Assembly: GCA_903832005.1 (NCBI GenBank)
Contig: CAIKZO010000041.1
Location: forward strand, 1-34,847
Length of the DNA stretch: 34,847 nucleotides
Direction of reading: 5' to 3'
DNA from: Enhydrobacter aerosaccus
GTDB lineage: Bacteria; Pseudomonadota; Alphaproteobacteria; Reyranellales; Reyranellaceae
The notes below the pieces were generated by a model. That model was not told the origin of the DNA. It made no database searches and saw nothing but the letters and a program-made list of their open reading frames with translations. Both the position numbers and the translations under genes were made by a program. The number at the start of each line of letters is the position of its first letter. Position 1 is the stretch's first letter. This document shows positions 9,372 to 16,668 of the stretch, piece after piece.

Positions 9372-10148
9372 ATGCTGCCGAACGCGTTAGACCGGTTCTC
9401 GCTCAAGAACCGGACTGCCTTGGTGACCGGCGCCCGCCGTGAGATCGGCCGCGCCATTGCGCTGGCGTTGGCGAGCGTTGGCGCGCGGCTCGCCATCCAC
9501 CATGCCGATACGGCCGAAGAACGCGCGGACGCCGACGCCGTGGTTCACGAAATCGAGCAAGGCGGCGGCGAGGCGCGTTCGTTCGGCCAGGACTTTGCCC
9601 TGGCCGACGCAGGGCGCTCGCTGGCGGCCGCGGTCTCGGCTTGGGCGCCCGTCGATATCCTGGTGCTGAACGCCTCGATCGAACTGCCGGAGACCTACCA
9701 CACGATCACAACGGAACGGTTCGACAAGCAGATCGCCGTCAACCTGCGCAGCCCGCTGGAGTTGCTGCAGGACCTCGTGCCGCCGATGGGCGCGCGCGGC
9801 TGGGGACGTGTGGTGACGATCGGCAGCGTGCAACAGGTCCGTCCGCATCCGCAAATGATGGTCTATGCCGGCACCAAGGCCGCGCAACTGAACTGGGCGT
9901 GGAACCTTGCCCGCCAGTTCGGCGGACAAGGCGTGACGGTAAACAATCTCGCGCCCGGCGCCATCCTGACGGCACGCAACCGCACGCAAATGGCCACCGA
10001 AGGCGAGGCGTTGAAGCAGCGCATCCCGGCCGGCCGGCTCGGCCAACCCGACGATCTCGCGGGCGCGGCACTGCTGCTGTGTTCCGATGCAGGCGCCTAC
10101 ATCAATGGCGTCAATCTCTACGTCGACGGCGGCCGCTCGATAGCCTGA
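9372..10148 (+). CDS. Short-chain dehydrogenase/reductase (SDR)
   Basis: 258 residues, the classical SDR length. The nucleotide-binding loop is T19-G20-A-R-R-E-I-G26, where the usual central glycine of TGxxxGIG is replaced by glutamate. NAS replaces NAG at 100-102. The catalytic set is S152, Y165 and K169 (YAGTK). The C-terminal INGVNLYVDGG stretch is typical of tetrameric SDRs of the FabG type. It is an NAD(P)-dependent oxidoreductase of unknown substrate. The ATG at 9372 lies one base after the stop of the binding-protein gene, which suggests coupling and perhaps metabolism of the imported ligand; that link is inference. It is convergent with the flavodoxin gene across a palindromic repeat. 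Confidence 0.9.
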   Translation: MLPNALDRFSLKNRTALVTGARREIGRAIALALASVGARLAIHHADTAEERADADAVVHEIEQGGGEARSFGQDFALADAGRSLAAAVSAWAPVDILVLNASIELPETYHTITTERFDKQIAVNLRSPLELLQDLVPPMGARGWGRVVTIGSVQQVRPHPQMMVYAGTKAAQLNWAWNLARQFGGQGVTVNNLAPGAILTARNRTQMATEGEALKQRIPAGRLGQPDDLAGAALLLCSDAGAYINGVNLYVDGGRSIA

Positions 10149-10156
10149 GCCCGCAA

Positions 10157-10185
10157 GGCTCGGGATGACATTGCCATCCCGAGCC
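10157..10185. repeat. Perfect inverted repeat between convergent genes, REP-like
   Basis: GGCTCGGGATG (10157-10167) and CATCCCGAGCC (10175-10185) form an 11-base stem with a 7-base loop. No T-run follows on either strand, so it is not a standard intrinsic terminator. The 13-mer GCTCGGGATGACA at 10158-10170 recurs, inverted, at 12931-12943, which points to a dispersed repeat family. Confidence 0.6.
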
Positions 10186-10198
10186 ACGGCAGAAAGTC

Positions 10199-10783
10199 CT
10201 AGGCGGCCTTCGCGAGCGGCGCGGCCTGCCAACGCTGGGCCGCTTCGGCGACCCTCTGGCCGAGCAGCTCGGCAGTGCGAAGCTCGCTCTGGCCGATGCC
10301 CTCGATGCCCTGGTCGGCGTGCGCCTGTGCCATCACGCCGATCGAGGCGCCGGTGCGGTTGAGGTCGTCGACCGAGCCCTTCGAGTGGTTGTTGCCGGGC
10401 GCCAGGCCAAGGCCGACCCACAGCATGCCGTGCTGCTGGGCGAGCGTGAACAGCTGGTGCAGCGTGCCCTGCTTGTCGCCACCCCACGAGGCGGAGACGG
10501 TGAAGCCGGCGGCGAGCTTGTTCTGCCAACCGCGCGCCATCCAGATTTTCGACGTCCAGTCCTTGAACTTCGCGAAGTCGGCGGAGATGCCGCCCATGTA
10601 TGTCGGGCTGCCGAAGACGATCGCGTCGGCAGCGGTGAGCTCGGCCTCGCGGGCCTCTGCCTCGCCGGCCGGGATCAGGCTCACCTTGGTGCCGGCGACC
10701 TGTTCGACGCCCTTGGCGACGGCCTCGGCAATGGCTTTAGTGTGGCCGTAACCCGAGTGGAAGACGATGGCTACGTTGGTCAT
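10199..10783 (-). CDS. Flavodoxin-family NAD(P)H:quinone oxidoreductase-like protein (WrbA-like)
   Basis: 194 residues. The N-terminal strand and phosphate-binding loop, AIVFHSGYGHTKAIAEAVAKG (residues 5-25), bind FMN. The AIVFGSPTYMGGISADFK-type second loop and the SWGGDKQGT region with HGMLWVGLG complete the flavodoxin fold. Such proteins reduce quinones by two electrons and so avoid semiquinone stress. GGAG lies upstream of the ATG at 10783. It is divergent from an HxlR-type regulator across a 158-base gap, an arrangement often seen when the regulator controls the reductase. It could instead be a general flavodoxin of other function, as the WrbA match is partial. Confidence 0.85.
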   Translation of the reverse strand: MTNVAIVFHSGYGHTKAIAEAVAKGVEQVAGTKVSLIPAGEAEAREAELTAADAIVFGSPTYMGGISADFAKFKDWTSKIWMARGWQNKLAAGFTVSASWGGDKQGTLHQLFTLAQQHGMLWVGLGLAPGNNHSKGSVDDLNRTGASIGVMAQAHADQGIEGIGQSELRTAELLGQRVAEAAQRWQAAPLAKAA

Positions 10784-10830
10784 GACGATCTCCAGTTCCT
10801 TGATTTCTTTGAAGAAACCGTATTTTGGTA

Positions 10831-10857
10831 ACTTCAGTAGGGTTGCTTACTCAAAGT
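10831..10857. promoter_or_regulatory. Imperfect inverted repeat in the flavodoxin/HxlR divergent promoter region
   Basis: ACTTCAGTA (10831-10839) faces TACTCAAAGT (10848-10857). The arms match at nine positions with one extra base on one side, around an 8-base centre. It abuts a candidate hxlR-like promoter, GTGACT (10856-10861) and TACTAT (10880-10885) with an 18-base spacer. A second small palindrome, TTTCTT-TG-AAGAAA, lies at 10804-10817. Either could be the operator shared by the two genes. The boxes are weak matches, so this is tentative. Confidence 0.35.
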
Positions 10858-10941
10858 GACTGGAAATAACTGGGTGGCGTACTATATCTTTGCCAGCAGG
10901 TACCATTTCGTAACTACGCATTTTTTCCGGGAGCGATTCCC

Positions 10942-11322
10942 ATGACCGAGACGGCACACAAAGAGGGCGGCGCTTCCTGCCCGATGGACTTCATCCTGCG
11001 CATGCTGATGGGGCCGTGGACGACCTACATCGTCTACAACCTGCGCACCTTCGGGCCGCAGCGCTTCGGCGAGCTGAAGCGGCGGGTCGGCAGCGTGTCG
11101 GCCAAGATGTTGACCGAGCGCCTGCGCACGCTCGAGGGCGCCGGGCTGGTGCGGCGCGAGTACGAGGCGACGATCCCGCCCAAGGTCACCTACTCCCTGA
11201 CTGCGCGCGGACACGAACTCGACGGCGTGCTGGGCACCTTGGCCGATGTCGCCATCCGCTGGCAGAACGAGGATGCCGCCGCCCGCAAGGGCGCGGGCGT
11301 GGAGCTCAAAGCGGCAGATTAA
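10942..11322 (+). CDS. HxlR-family winged-helix transcriptional regulator
   Basis: 126 residues, the standard HxlR length. The family N-terminus is present: a cysteine (C13) followed by P-M-D-F-I-L then MGPWTTYIVYNL. The winged helix follows, with GPQRFGELKRRV, SAKMLTERLRTLEGAGLVRRE and the wing PPKVTYSLTARGHEL. In characterised relatives such as YodB, HypR and QorR a conserved N-terminal cysteine senses quinones, diamide or hypochlorite and controls an adjacent reductase. The flavodoxin-type reductase gene divergent from this one fits that pattern. GGGAG precedes the ATG at 10942. Its target and inducer are inferred, not shown. Confidence 0.92.
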   Translation: MTETAHKEGGASCPMDFILRMLMGPWTTYIVYNLRTFGPQRFGELKRRVGSVSAKMLTERLRTLEGAGLVRREYEATIPPKVTYSLTARGHELDGVLGTLADVAIRWQNEDAAARKGAGVELKAAD

Positions 11323-11337
11323 AGCGCGTCGCGACGC

Positions 11338-12909
11338 CTACTTCTTCGTCACGTCCCAGAACACCATCACCTGCGGCAGAGCCTTTGGGAAAGTGATGTT
11401 GTCGCGCGCGGCGAACACGCCGTACCACTCGCCGAGCGGCAAGTGCGTGACGACCTCCATCGCGCGGGCCTGGACAGCTTCAGCCGCGGCCTTCTTTGCG
11501 GCCGGCGTCTCGGCACGCACGAAGGCGTCGCGCAGTTTCTCCAGCTCGGGATCGCACGGCCAACCGGCGCGGGCCTTGTCGCAGGTCGCGGCGATCGACG
11601 GATTCATCAGCGGGTCGAGGATGTCGATCTGCGACCAGCTCGTGCCGTAGGCGTTCCAGCCGCCTTCCGACGGCGGGCCTTTCTTGGAAATGAGGCGCGC
11701 CACCATGCTCTGCCAGTCCATCGGCTGGACCTCGACCTTGAAGCCCGCCTTCTCGAGCTGGGCCTTGGCGACGGGCGCGATCTGCTTGATCACGCCGAGA
11801 TCGGTGGGCTGCGGCATGACGATGGGCGTGCCGTCGTATTTGGCTTCGGCGAGAAGCTCCTTCGCCTTGGCGATGTTGCCCTCGAGCAGCCCGTCCATGC
11901 CCACGGTCGAGGCATAGGGCGAATTGCAGGTGAACAGCGCCTTGCACGGTTGGTAGAAGCGCGGGTCGCCGATATTGGCCTGCATGAATTCAGGCTGGCT
12001 GAGCGCATAGGCCGCCGCCCGCCGGATACGGACGTCGTTGAAGGGCGGCTGCAACCAGTTCGGACGGAAGGTGAACTGGCCGGGCGCGGTTCCTTTGAGG
12101 ATTTTGACGCCCTTGCTCTTTTCCAGGAGCGGCAGGTTGTCGAAGTCGAGACTGCCGATCACATCGATCTCGCCGTTGATCAGCGCGTTGACCTGCGTCT
12201 GACTGTCGGGGATCCACACCCACTCGACCCTGTCGAGGCTGACGACCTTGCCGCCGGCCAGGCCCGACGCGGGCTCCGGCCGCGGGACGTACTTCTTGTT
12301 CTTCAGGAAGACGATCTTCTCACCGGGCTTCCATTCGTCGAGCTTCAGGACGAATGGACCGGAGCCGATGTACTCGCTGATCTGCGTGTTGGGATCGGTC
12401 GCGGCGATGCGCGCGGGCATCATGAAGGGCACGGCGACCGACGGCTTGCCCAGCGCCTGCAGCAGCGGACCGAACTTTTCCTTGAGCACGATCTGGAAAG
12501 TCTTGGCGTCGACGACCTTGTACTCCGACAGGAACGTCGCGAGCTTCAGGCCCATCGAGTCCTTGGCGGTCCAGCGCTTCAGCGAGGCGACGCAATCCTC
12601 CGCCGTCACCGGCTTGCCGTCGTGCCATTCGAGACCGTCGCGCAGGGTGAAGGTCCAGACCAGCCCGTCGTCGCTGGTCTTCCAGGTGTCGACCATCTGC
12701 GGCTTCACGTCGAACTTCTCGTCGATCGAGAAGAGCGTGTCGTAGACCATGTAGCCGTAGTTACGCGTGATGTAGGCGCCGCTCCAGATCGGATCGAGGA
12801 TCTTCACATCCGATTCCATGACGGCCTTCAGCACCGTCTGGGCACACACGACTATTGGCGAGAAGGCGGTCGCGAGCGCCGCGACGGAAGCGATGAGCGA
12901 ACGACGCAT
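11338..12909 (-). CDS. ABC transporter substrate-binding protein, family 5 (peptide/nickel type), paralogue
   Basis: 523 residues from the ATG at 12909, which GGGGGAG precedes. The open frame extends another 58 codons upstream, but that part runs through a repeat and lacks signal-peptide character. The chosen start gives a good signal, MRRSLIASVAALATAFSPIV ending VCAQ. It is a clear paralogue of the protein at 7799-9370. Shared blocks include SDVKILDPIWSGAYITRNYG, LRDGLEWHDGKPVTAEDCVA, SEYIGSGPFVLK, DEWKPGEKIVF and NWLQPPFNDVRIRRAAAYAL. The ligand is unknown and no transporter genes are adjacent. It is convergent with the HxlR gene, with 15 bases between the stops. Confidence 0.92.
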   Translation of the reverse strand: MRRSLIASVAALATAFSPIVVCAQTVLKAVMESDVKILDPIWSGAYITRNYGYMVYDTLFSIDEKFDVKPQMVDTWKTSDDGLVWTFTLRDGLEWHDGKPVTAEDCVASLKRWTAKDSMGLKLATFLSEYKVVDAKTFQIVLKEKFGPLLQALGKPSVAVPFMMPARIAATDPNTQISEYIGSGPFVLKLDEWKPGEKIVFLKNKKYVPRPEPASGLAGGKVVSLDRVEWVWIPDSQTQVNALINGEIDVIGSLDFDNLPLLEKSKGVKILKGTAPGQFTFRPNWLQPPFNDVRIRRAAAYALSQPEFMQANIGDPRFYQPCKALFTCNSPYASTVGMDGLLEGNIAKAKELLAEAKYDGTPIVMPQPTDLGVIKQIAPVAKAQLEKAGFKVEVQPMDWQSMVARLISKKGPPSEGGWNAYGTSWSQIDILDPLMNPSIAATCDKARAGWPCDPELEKLRDAFVRAETPAAKKAAAEAVQARAMEVVTHLPLGEWYGVFAARDNITFPKALPQVMVFWDVTKK

Positions 12910-12930
12910 GGCTTTGGCTCCCCCGATATT

Positions 12931-12957
12931 TGTCATCCCGAGCGTAAGCGAGGGATC
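12931..12957. repeat. Dispersed REP-like intergenic repeat
   Basis: The stretch begins TGTCATCCCGAGC (12931-12943) and continues through AAGCGAGGGATCT, with ATCCC and GGGAT as outer inverted arms. Its first 13 bases recur in inverse orientation at 10158-10170. Short repeats of this kind, built around ATCCCGAG..GCGAGGGAT, are scattered in many proteobacterial genomes. It sits in the 90-base gap between two divergent genes. Confidence 0.55.
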
Positions 12958-12999
12958 TTTCCTGCGCCAGACGGATCGAAGCGCTATAGTGGCTTCCCG

Positions 13000-13962
13000 A
13001 TGAAAGTAGGCCTTTCCTCGATCTCCCTGATGCTTCTCGCTCTGGCGATAGCTTCGCCGGCAGTGGCGCAACAAGCGTGCCAAGCCGTCGCCGACGGGCT
13101 GCGCTCCGGTACTAGCGCCCTGGCCTACAGTCCGGCACAGACGATCGCCAAGACAGAAGCTATCGAGACCCTACGCTCGCAGTTCCACGCCACGCCCCGC
13201 TTGGTCGAAGCGATCAGACGCCTGGCCGAATACTCCTACTCCGTCAGCTTCCAGCGTTTCGGAAGTAGCAGTCTTCATATGGCCGTTGCCCTCCAGGGCT
13301 CAGCCGGCTGCCAGTTCATCACCTTCTTCGCCACAGCGCCGGACGGCGCTTCGGACCTTGTCGACGCGCTCCCGCCGATCCTGCGCGACAAGCCCGAAGG
13401 CTCGATGCTGCCGTGCAGCGGTGCCGGAAGCCTTGCACACGCCGGGACCGCGGGCGGCGCGCCCGCCTTCGTCGTCGATATCGGTGCGGACCAGGACGAG
13501 GAATTCAACATCACGCCCTGGCGCGACGGTGCCTGGCAAAAGGCCTGCACGGTGGCAATTCACTATGGCGCGACCTTCACGGTGGCCGACCAATCCTGCG
13601 AGGGCGTCGACTGCGTCAAGGTGAGCGCGCTGGCACGCGACCTTGCGATGAAGTTCGACAGCGATCCCAAGTCGTTGACGCGTGTGAAGGACCCTAGCCC
13701 CGAATTCACGGGCCCGGCGGACCTACCGACATTCCGGCCAGTCATCGATCACGATACTTTTGCCTCAGAGGCGATTGCGACGCCCGTCACCTTTGACGGT
13801 CGGCAGTACATCGCCCGCCTCGGCCACCGCGCGATCGGCTGGCGTATATTTCCCGGCTACTTGTTCGGGCTCTATCGGCAGGTCGGCGACCGGCTCGAGC
13901 CCCTCGCCGGTATCCGCATCGACAAGACGCGCGATAAGCCGGTCGACATCACGGTCAAGTAA
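13000..13962 (+). CDS. Secreted protein of unknown function
   Basis: 320 residues from the ATG at 13000. I do not recognise the family. A clean Sec signal peptide is present, MKVGLSSISLMLLALAIASP with a likely cut after AVA (before QQACQ). The mature part contains several cysteines (in QQACQ, AGCQF, LPCSG, KACTV and SCEGVDC), consistent with disulfides in the periplasm. No membrane segment follows the signal and no catalytic motif stands out. The C-terminal third contains the phrase TFRPVIDHDTFASEA and ends RIDKTRDKPVDITVK. The open frame extends far upstream, antisense to the binding-protein gene; that part is a shadow. The 3' end overlaps the convergent amidohydrolase gene by 8 bases. No strong ribosome-binding site is visible. 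Confidence 0.7.
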   Translation: MKVGLSSISLMLLALAIASPAVAQQACQAVADGLRSGTSALAYSPAQTIAKTEAIETLRSQFHATPRLVEAIRRLAEYSYSVSFQRFGSSSLHMAVALQGSAGCQFITFFATAPDGASDLVDALPPILRDKPEGSMLPCSGAGSLAHAGTAGGAPAFVVDIGADQDEEFNITPWRDGAWQKACTVAIHYGATFTVADQSCEGVDCVKVSALARDLAMKFDSDPKSLTRVKDPSPEFTGPADLPTFRPVIDHDTFASEAIATPVTFDGRQYIARLGHRAIGWRIFPGYLFGLYRQVGDRLEPLAGIRIDKTRDKPVDITVK

Positions 13963-14998
13963 GCGCGAGCTTGTAGACTCGCGCCGCCGTACCCGAGAAG
14001 AGCGCCGTCTTCTCCCCGGCCGAGCAGCCGGCGGCCAATCGCTTGAAGGCATTCCACAGGACGCCGTAGCCGGACGTGATCTTGTCGACCGGGAAGTTGC
14101 TTTCGAACATGCAGCGGTCGGCGCCGAACAGCTCGATGCAGGTCTCGACCCAGGGCTTGAAGCCCATCGCCAGCTCTTCCGAGCCGGGCGGCTTGGGCCG
14201 CTGGTAGAAGTCGAACCAGCCCATCGCCATGCCGAGACCACCGACCTTCACGACGATGTTCTTACGCTTGGCGAGTTCGGCCATCACCTTCTTCCAGGCG
14301 GCGCGCACCTCGTCGTGGCGACCGGCGTAGCCTGCGTAGCCCAGCGGGCCGCCGACGTGGTTGAGGACGATCGGCGTGTCCGGAAAAGCGTCCGCCAGTT
14401 CCGCGATCTCGGCGAGCTGTGGATGGTAGAGCCAGGCGTCGAAGGTGAGCTTGCGCTTGGCGAGTTCCTTGAAGCCTTCACGCCAGGTCTTGTCGCGCGT
14501 GAGTTCAGACGTTGGGTCGGTGCGCGAGTTGCGGATGCCGGGATCGGCGTCCCAGCCGGTCTGATGACGGATGCCCTTGAAGCGGCCGTTGCCGGCGGCG
14601 ATCTGGGCGTCGAACACCGACCCGGCTTTGGCGCCGAGGCGCAGGTCGACATGGCTCACGATCCCGGCGCAGGCGCGCAGGTTGCCATAGAGGCCGCTGG
14701 CACTCATCGCCGCCACGCCATTGGCGAACTCGGTCTCGCCCGTGCAGCGCAGCTCGGCCGGCCCGTCCTTGCGGTACATCGAATGGCAATCGACGAACAC
14801 CGTCGCCACGACGTTGTGTCCTTCCTGCGTGTCGGCCAGCAGGTCGTGGAACAGGTAGTCGTTGCCGGTGCGCTGCCACAGGTGATGGTGCGGATCGACG
14901 ATCGGCAGGCCGGGCTCGAGGGCTGCCTCCTTCGTCTGGGCAGCCCACTTCGGATCGGGCGCGATGACATTGCCGAGCGCTGGCTCTTCCTTGGCCAT
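13955..14998 (-). CDS. Amidohydrolase-family TIM-barrel hydrolase (COG3618 type)
   Basis: 347 residues from the ATG at 14998, which GGAGG precedes; 19 further upstream codons run through a repeat and are rejected. The VDPHHHLWQ motif supplies the HxH metal ligands on the first barrel strand. FVDCHSMYR, LNHVGGPLG and FESNFPVDK are the later barrel signatures of the amidohydrolase_2 group, which includes lactonases such as 2-pyrone-4,6-dicarboxylate lactonase and decarboxylases. The substrate is unknown. It is the last gene of a minus-strand run with the AtzH-like and amidase genes, so an amide, ureide or lactone catabolic step is plausible. Confidence 0.88.
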   Translation of the reverse strand: MAKEEPALGNVIAPDPKWAAQTKEAALEPGLPIVDPHHHLWQRTGNDYLFHDLLADTQEGHNVVATVFVDCHSMYRKDGPAELRCTGETEFANGVAAMSASGLYGNLRACAGIVSHVDLRLGAKAGSVFDAQIAAGNGRFKGIRHQTGWDADPGIRNSRTDPTSELTRDKTWREGFKELAKRKLTFDAWLYHPQLAEIAELADAFPDTPIVLNHVGGPLGYAGYAGRHDEVRAAWKKVMAELAKRKNIVVKVGGLGMAMGWFDFYQRPKPPGSEELAMGFKPWVETCIELFGADRCMFESNFPVDKITSGYGVLWNAFKRLAAGCSAGEKTALFSGTAARVYKLALT

Positions 14999-15026
14999 GG
15001 GTTTCCTCCGTTTTTCTTTCAAACCT

Positions 15027-15050
15027 CCTCTCCCCCTAGCGGGGGAGAGG
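15027..15050. repeat. Palindromic intergenic element, perfect 10-base arms
   Basis: CCTCTCCCCC (15027-15036) and GGGGGAGAGG (15041-15050) enclose the loop TAGC. No T-run follows on either strand. It lies in the 66-base gap between two co-directional minus-strand genes. The pattern resembles the CCTCTCCCC..GGGGAGAGG palindromes dispersed in many bacterial chromosomes, which may act as mRNA stabilisers or partial attenuators. Confidence 0.55.
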
Positions 15051-15064
15051 AACATGAGCGATGG

Positions 15065-15484
15065 TTAGAGAACGACGCCTTCCGTGATCATCGACACGTG
15101 GGCCGCGACCACCTTCCAGCCGGCGTCGGGGAACTTCACCCAGGTCTGCATCTGACGGCCGGTCGCGTCCTTGCCGCGCACCTTGTAGACCAGAGTCACG
15201 GTCGCGAAGTCGTGGCCGAGCGTGACGATGTCGAGCTTAAGCCGCTTTTCCTTGGTGCCGGGTCCCGGCACGCGCGCCACGCGATGGGCGTGGATACGGT
15301 CGAAGCCATAGCCGTGCTCGTTGTTGGCGAGGCGGATGGTGTGCGGGCTCTTCCAGAAAGTGGCGTCGAGCACGTCCACGTTCTTGTCGATCAGCGCCTG
15401 CTCGTAGCGCTCGAACAGCGTGCTTACTTCCGCAACGACTTCGGGAATATTCGGTGTCAGGTCTTTCAAGTCGCTCCCCCTCAT
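15065..15484 (-). CDS. AtzH-like/HpxZ-family protein (DUF3225, NTF2-like fold)
   Basis: 139 residues from the ATG at 15484, whose ATGA overlaps the stop of the amidase gene. The longer open frame upstream is antisense-like reading of the amidase and is rejected. The sequence IPEVVAEVSTLFERYEQALI then LDATFWKSPHTIRLANNEHG, and later QMQTWVKFPDAGWKVVAAHVS, is typical of AtzH-like proteins. HpxZ (oxalurate catabolism) and AtzH (cyanuric acid pathway) are encoded beside AtzE/AtzF-type amidases. The direct overlap with an amidase gene here reproduces that context. An accessory or enzymatic role in ureide or carboxybiuret breakdown is inferred; the exact step is not known. Confidence 0.82.
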   Translation of the reverse strand: MRGSDLKDLTPNIPEVVAEVSTLFERYEQALIDKNVDVLDATFWKSPHTIRLANNEHGYGFDRIHAHRVARVPGPGTKEKRLKLDIVTLGHDFATVTLVYKVRGKDATGRQMQTWVKFPDAGWKVVAAHVSMITEGVVL

Positions 15485-16656
15485 GCGGCCTTTTCGAGGG
15501 CACGCGCCACGGCCACCAGGCTGGCGTCGCTGCCCCAAGGGCCGATGATGGACAGACCGACCGGCAAGCCGTCAACCGTCGCACCGGGAAGATTGACCTG
15601 CGGATGGCCCGCCAATCCGCCCTGCGCGCAGAGGCAGGTGATGCGATCGCGCAGCGGATCGAGAATGGAAAGCGGCAGCCCGACCTTGGGCGCGGGAAAC
15701 GGCGTCGTCGGAAGGCAGAGGATCGTGCCCTGGGGCAGCAGATGGGCCATGCGTCCGCGCGCTTCCTGGCGCATCAGCCTCGCCCAGACCTTGTCGCTCT
15801 CCGGGATCATCGAGCCCGAGACCAGCGCCTTGGCGACCGAGAAGGCAAAACGCGGATTGCGCTCGTCGAGCCACGGCTTGAACGTCTCGTACGCCTCCGC
15901 CGGCTGCAAGCTGCGCTGGGCCCGCGCCCAGACCGACAGGCCCGGCGGGGCCATGATGTCCTCGCGGCAATGGCCCACGACCTGCGCCAGTTTCATCACC
16001 AGCGGATGCAAGGCCGCGGCGACATCGGCATCGGCGAAGCCGAAAGCGTCGGTGGCGATGACGAGCTGCGTCGGCAGTCCGTGCGGGATCTCCTCGCCCA
16101 GCATCACCGACGAGACCTTGGCGAAGGTCTCGGCATCGCGTGCGAACCAGCCTGTCGTGTCGGACGTCGGCGCTTGCGGCAGCATGCCCCGCGTGTCGAC
16201 GCGGCCATGGGTCGGCCGGATTCCGTAGAGGCCGCAAAAGCTCGACGGCACCCGCACCGAGCCGCCGGTGTCGGTACCCAGCGCGGTATCGCAGATCCCG
16301 GCGGCCACGGCAGCGGCCGAGCCCGAGGACGAACCGCCTGGCACACGGCCCGGAGCACTCACGTTCTTCGGCGTTCCATCGAAGGCGTTCTCGCCCAGGA
16401 TGCCGAGCGAGACTTCGTCGGTGATGGTCTTGCCGATCAGGGTGGCGCCGCCGTCGAGCAGCGTCTGCACAGCGAAGGAGTGCTGCGCCGGGATCGGACG
16501 GCCGGTCGGCCAGTCGTGGTTACCGCCGCCCGTCGGCACGCCCGCCACGTCGAACAGATCCTTGGCGGCAAAGGTGAGACCGGCGAGCGGGCCGCCTGCC
16601 CTGCCCTCGATACGCACGCGGGGGCCGGGCACGAAGGCGCCGATGTCGTCGATCAT
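15481..16656 (-). CDS. Amidase-signature family hydrolase
   Basis: 391 residues with the Ser-cisSer-Lys triad: K32 in LTFAAKDLFDVAG, S109 in the GGSSSGS loop and nucleophile S133 in TDTGGSVRVPSSFCGLYG. The 24-residue gap from S109 to S133 is the family standard. It hydrolyses a carboxamide, releasing ammonia; the substrate is unknown. The length is at the short end of the family. The gene starts 12 bases after the stop of the RND pump and its own stop overlaps the AtzH-like start (ATGA), so it reads as the middle of a minus-strand operon. The AtzH-like neighbour suggests AtzE/HpxY-like ureide chemistry, but the family also includes indole-acetamide and nicotinamide amidases. Confidence 0.92.
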   Translation of the reverse strand: MIDDIGAFVPGPRVRIEGRAGGPLAGLTFAAKDLFDVAGVPTGGGNHDWPTGRPIPAQHSFAVQTLLDGGATLIGKTITDEVSLGILGENAFDGTPKNVSAPGRVPGGSSSGSAAAVAAGICDTALGTDTGGSVRVPSSFCGLYGIRPTHGRVDTRGMLPQAPTSDTTGWFARDAETFAKVSSVMLGEEIPHGLPTQLVIATDAFGFADADVAAALHPLVMKLAQVVGHCREDIMAPPGLSVWARAQRSLQPAEAYETFKPWLDERNPRFAFSVAKALVSGSMIPESDKVWARLMRQEARGRMAHLLPQGTILCLPTTPFPAPKVGLPLSILDPLRDRITCLCAQGGLAGHPQVNLPGATVDGLPVGLSIIGPWGSDASLVAVARALEKAA

Positions 16657-16668
16657 GGAAGAAGCCTC

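Noticed and set aside
7757..9496. Long minus-strand frame (579 codons) opposite the binding-protein gene
   Set aside because: Antisense shadow of a gene with a signal peptide and family motifs; no motif of its own.
11326..11337. Perfect 12-base palindrome GCGTCGCGACGC between convergent genes
   Set aside because: GC-only palindromes of this length arise easily in such DNA; there is no loop or T-run for a terminator, so no function is claimed.
13760..16228. Long plus-strand frame (822 codons) opposite the amidohydrolase, AtzH-like and amidase genes
   Set aside because: Antisense to three recognisable genes; no domain visible.
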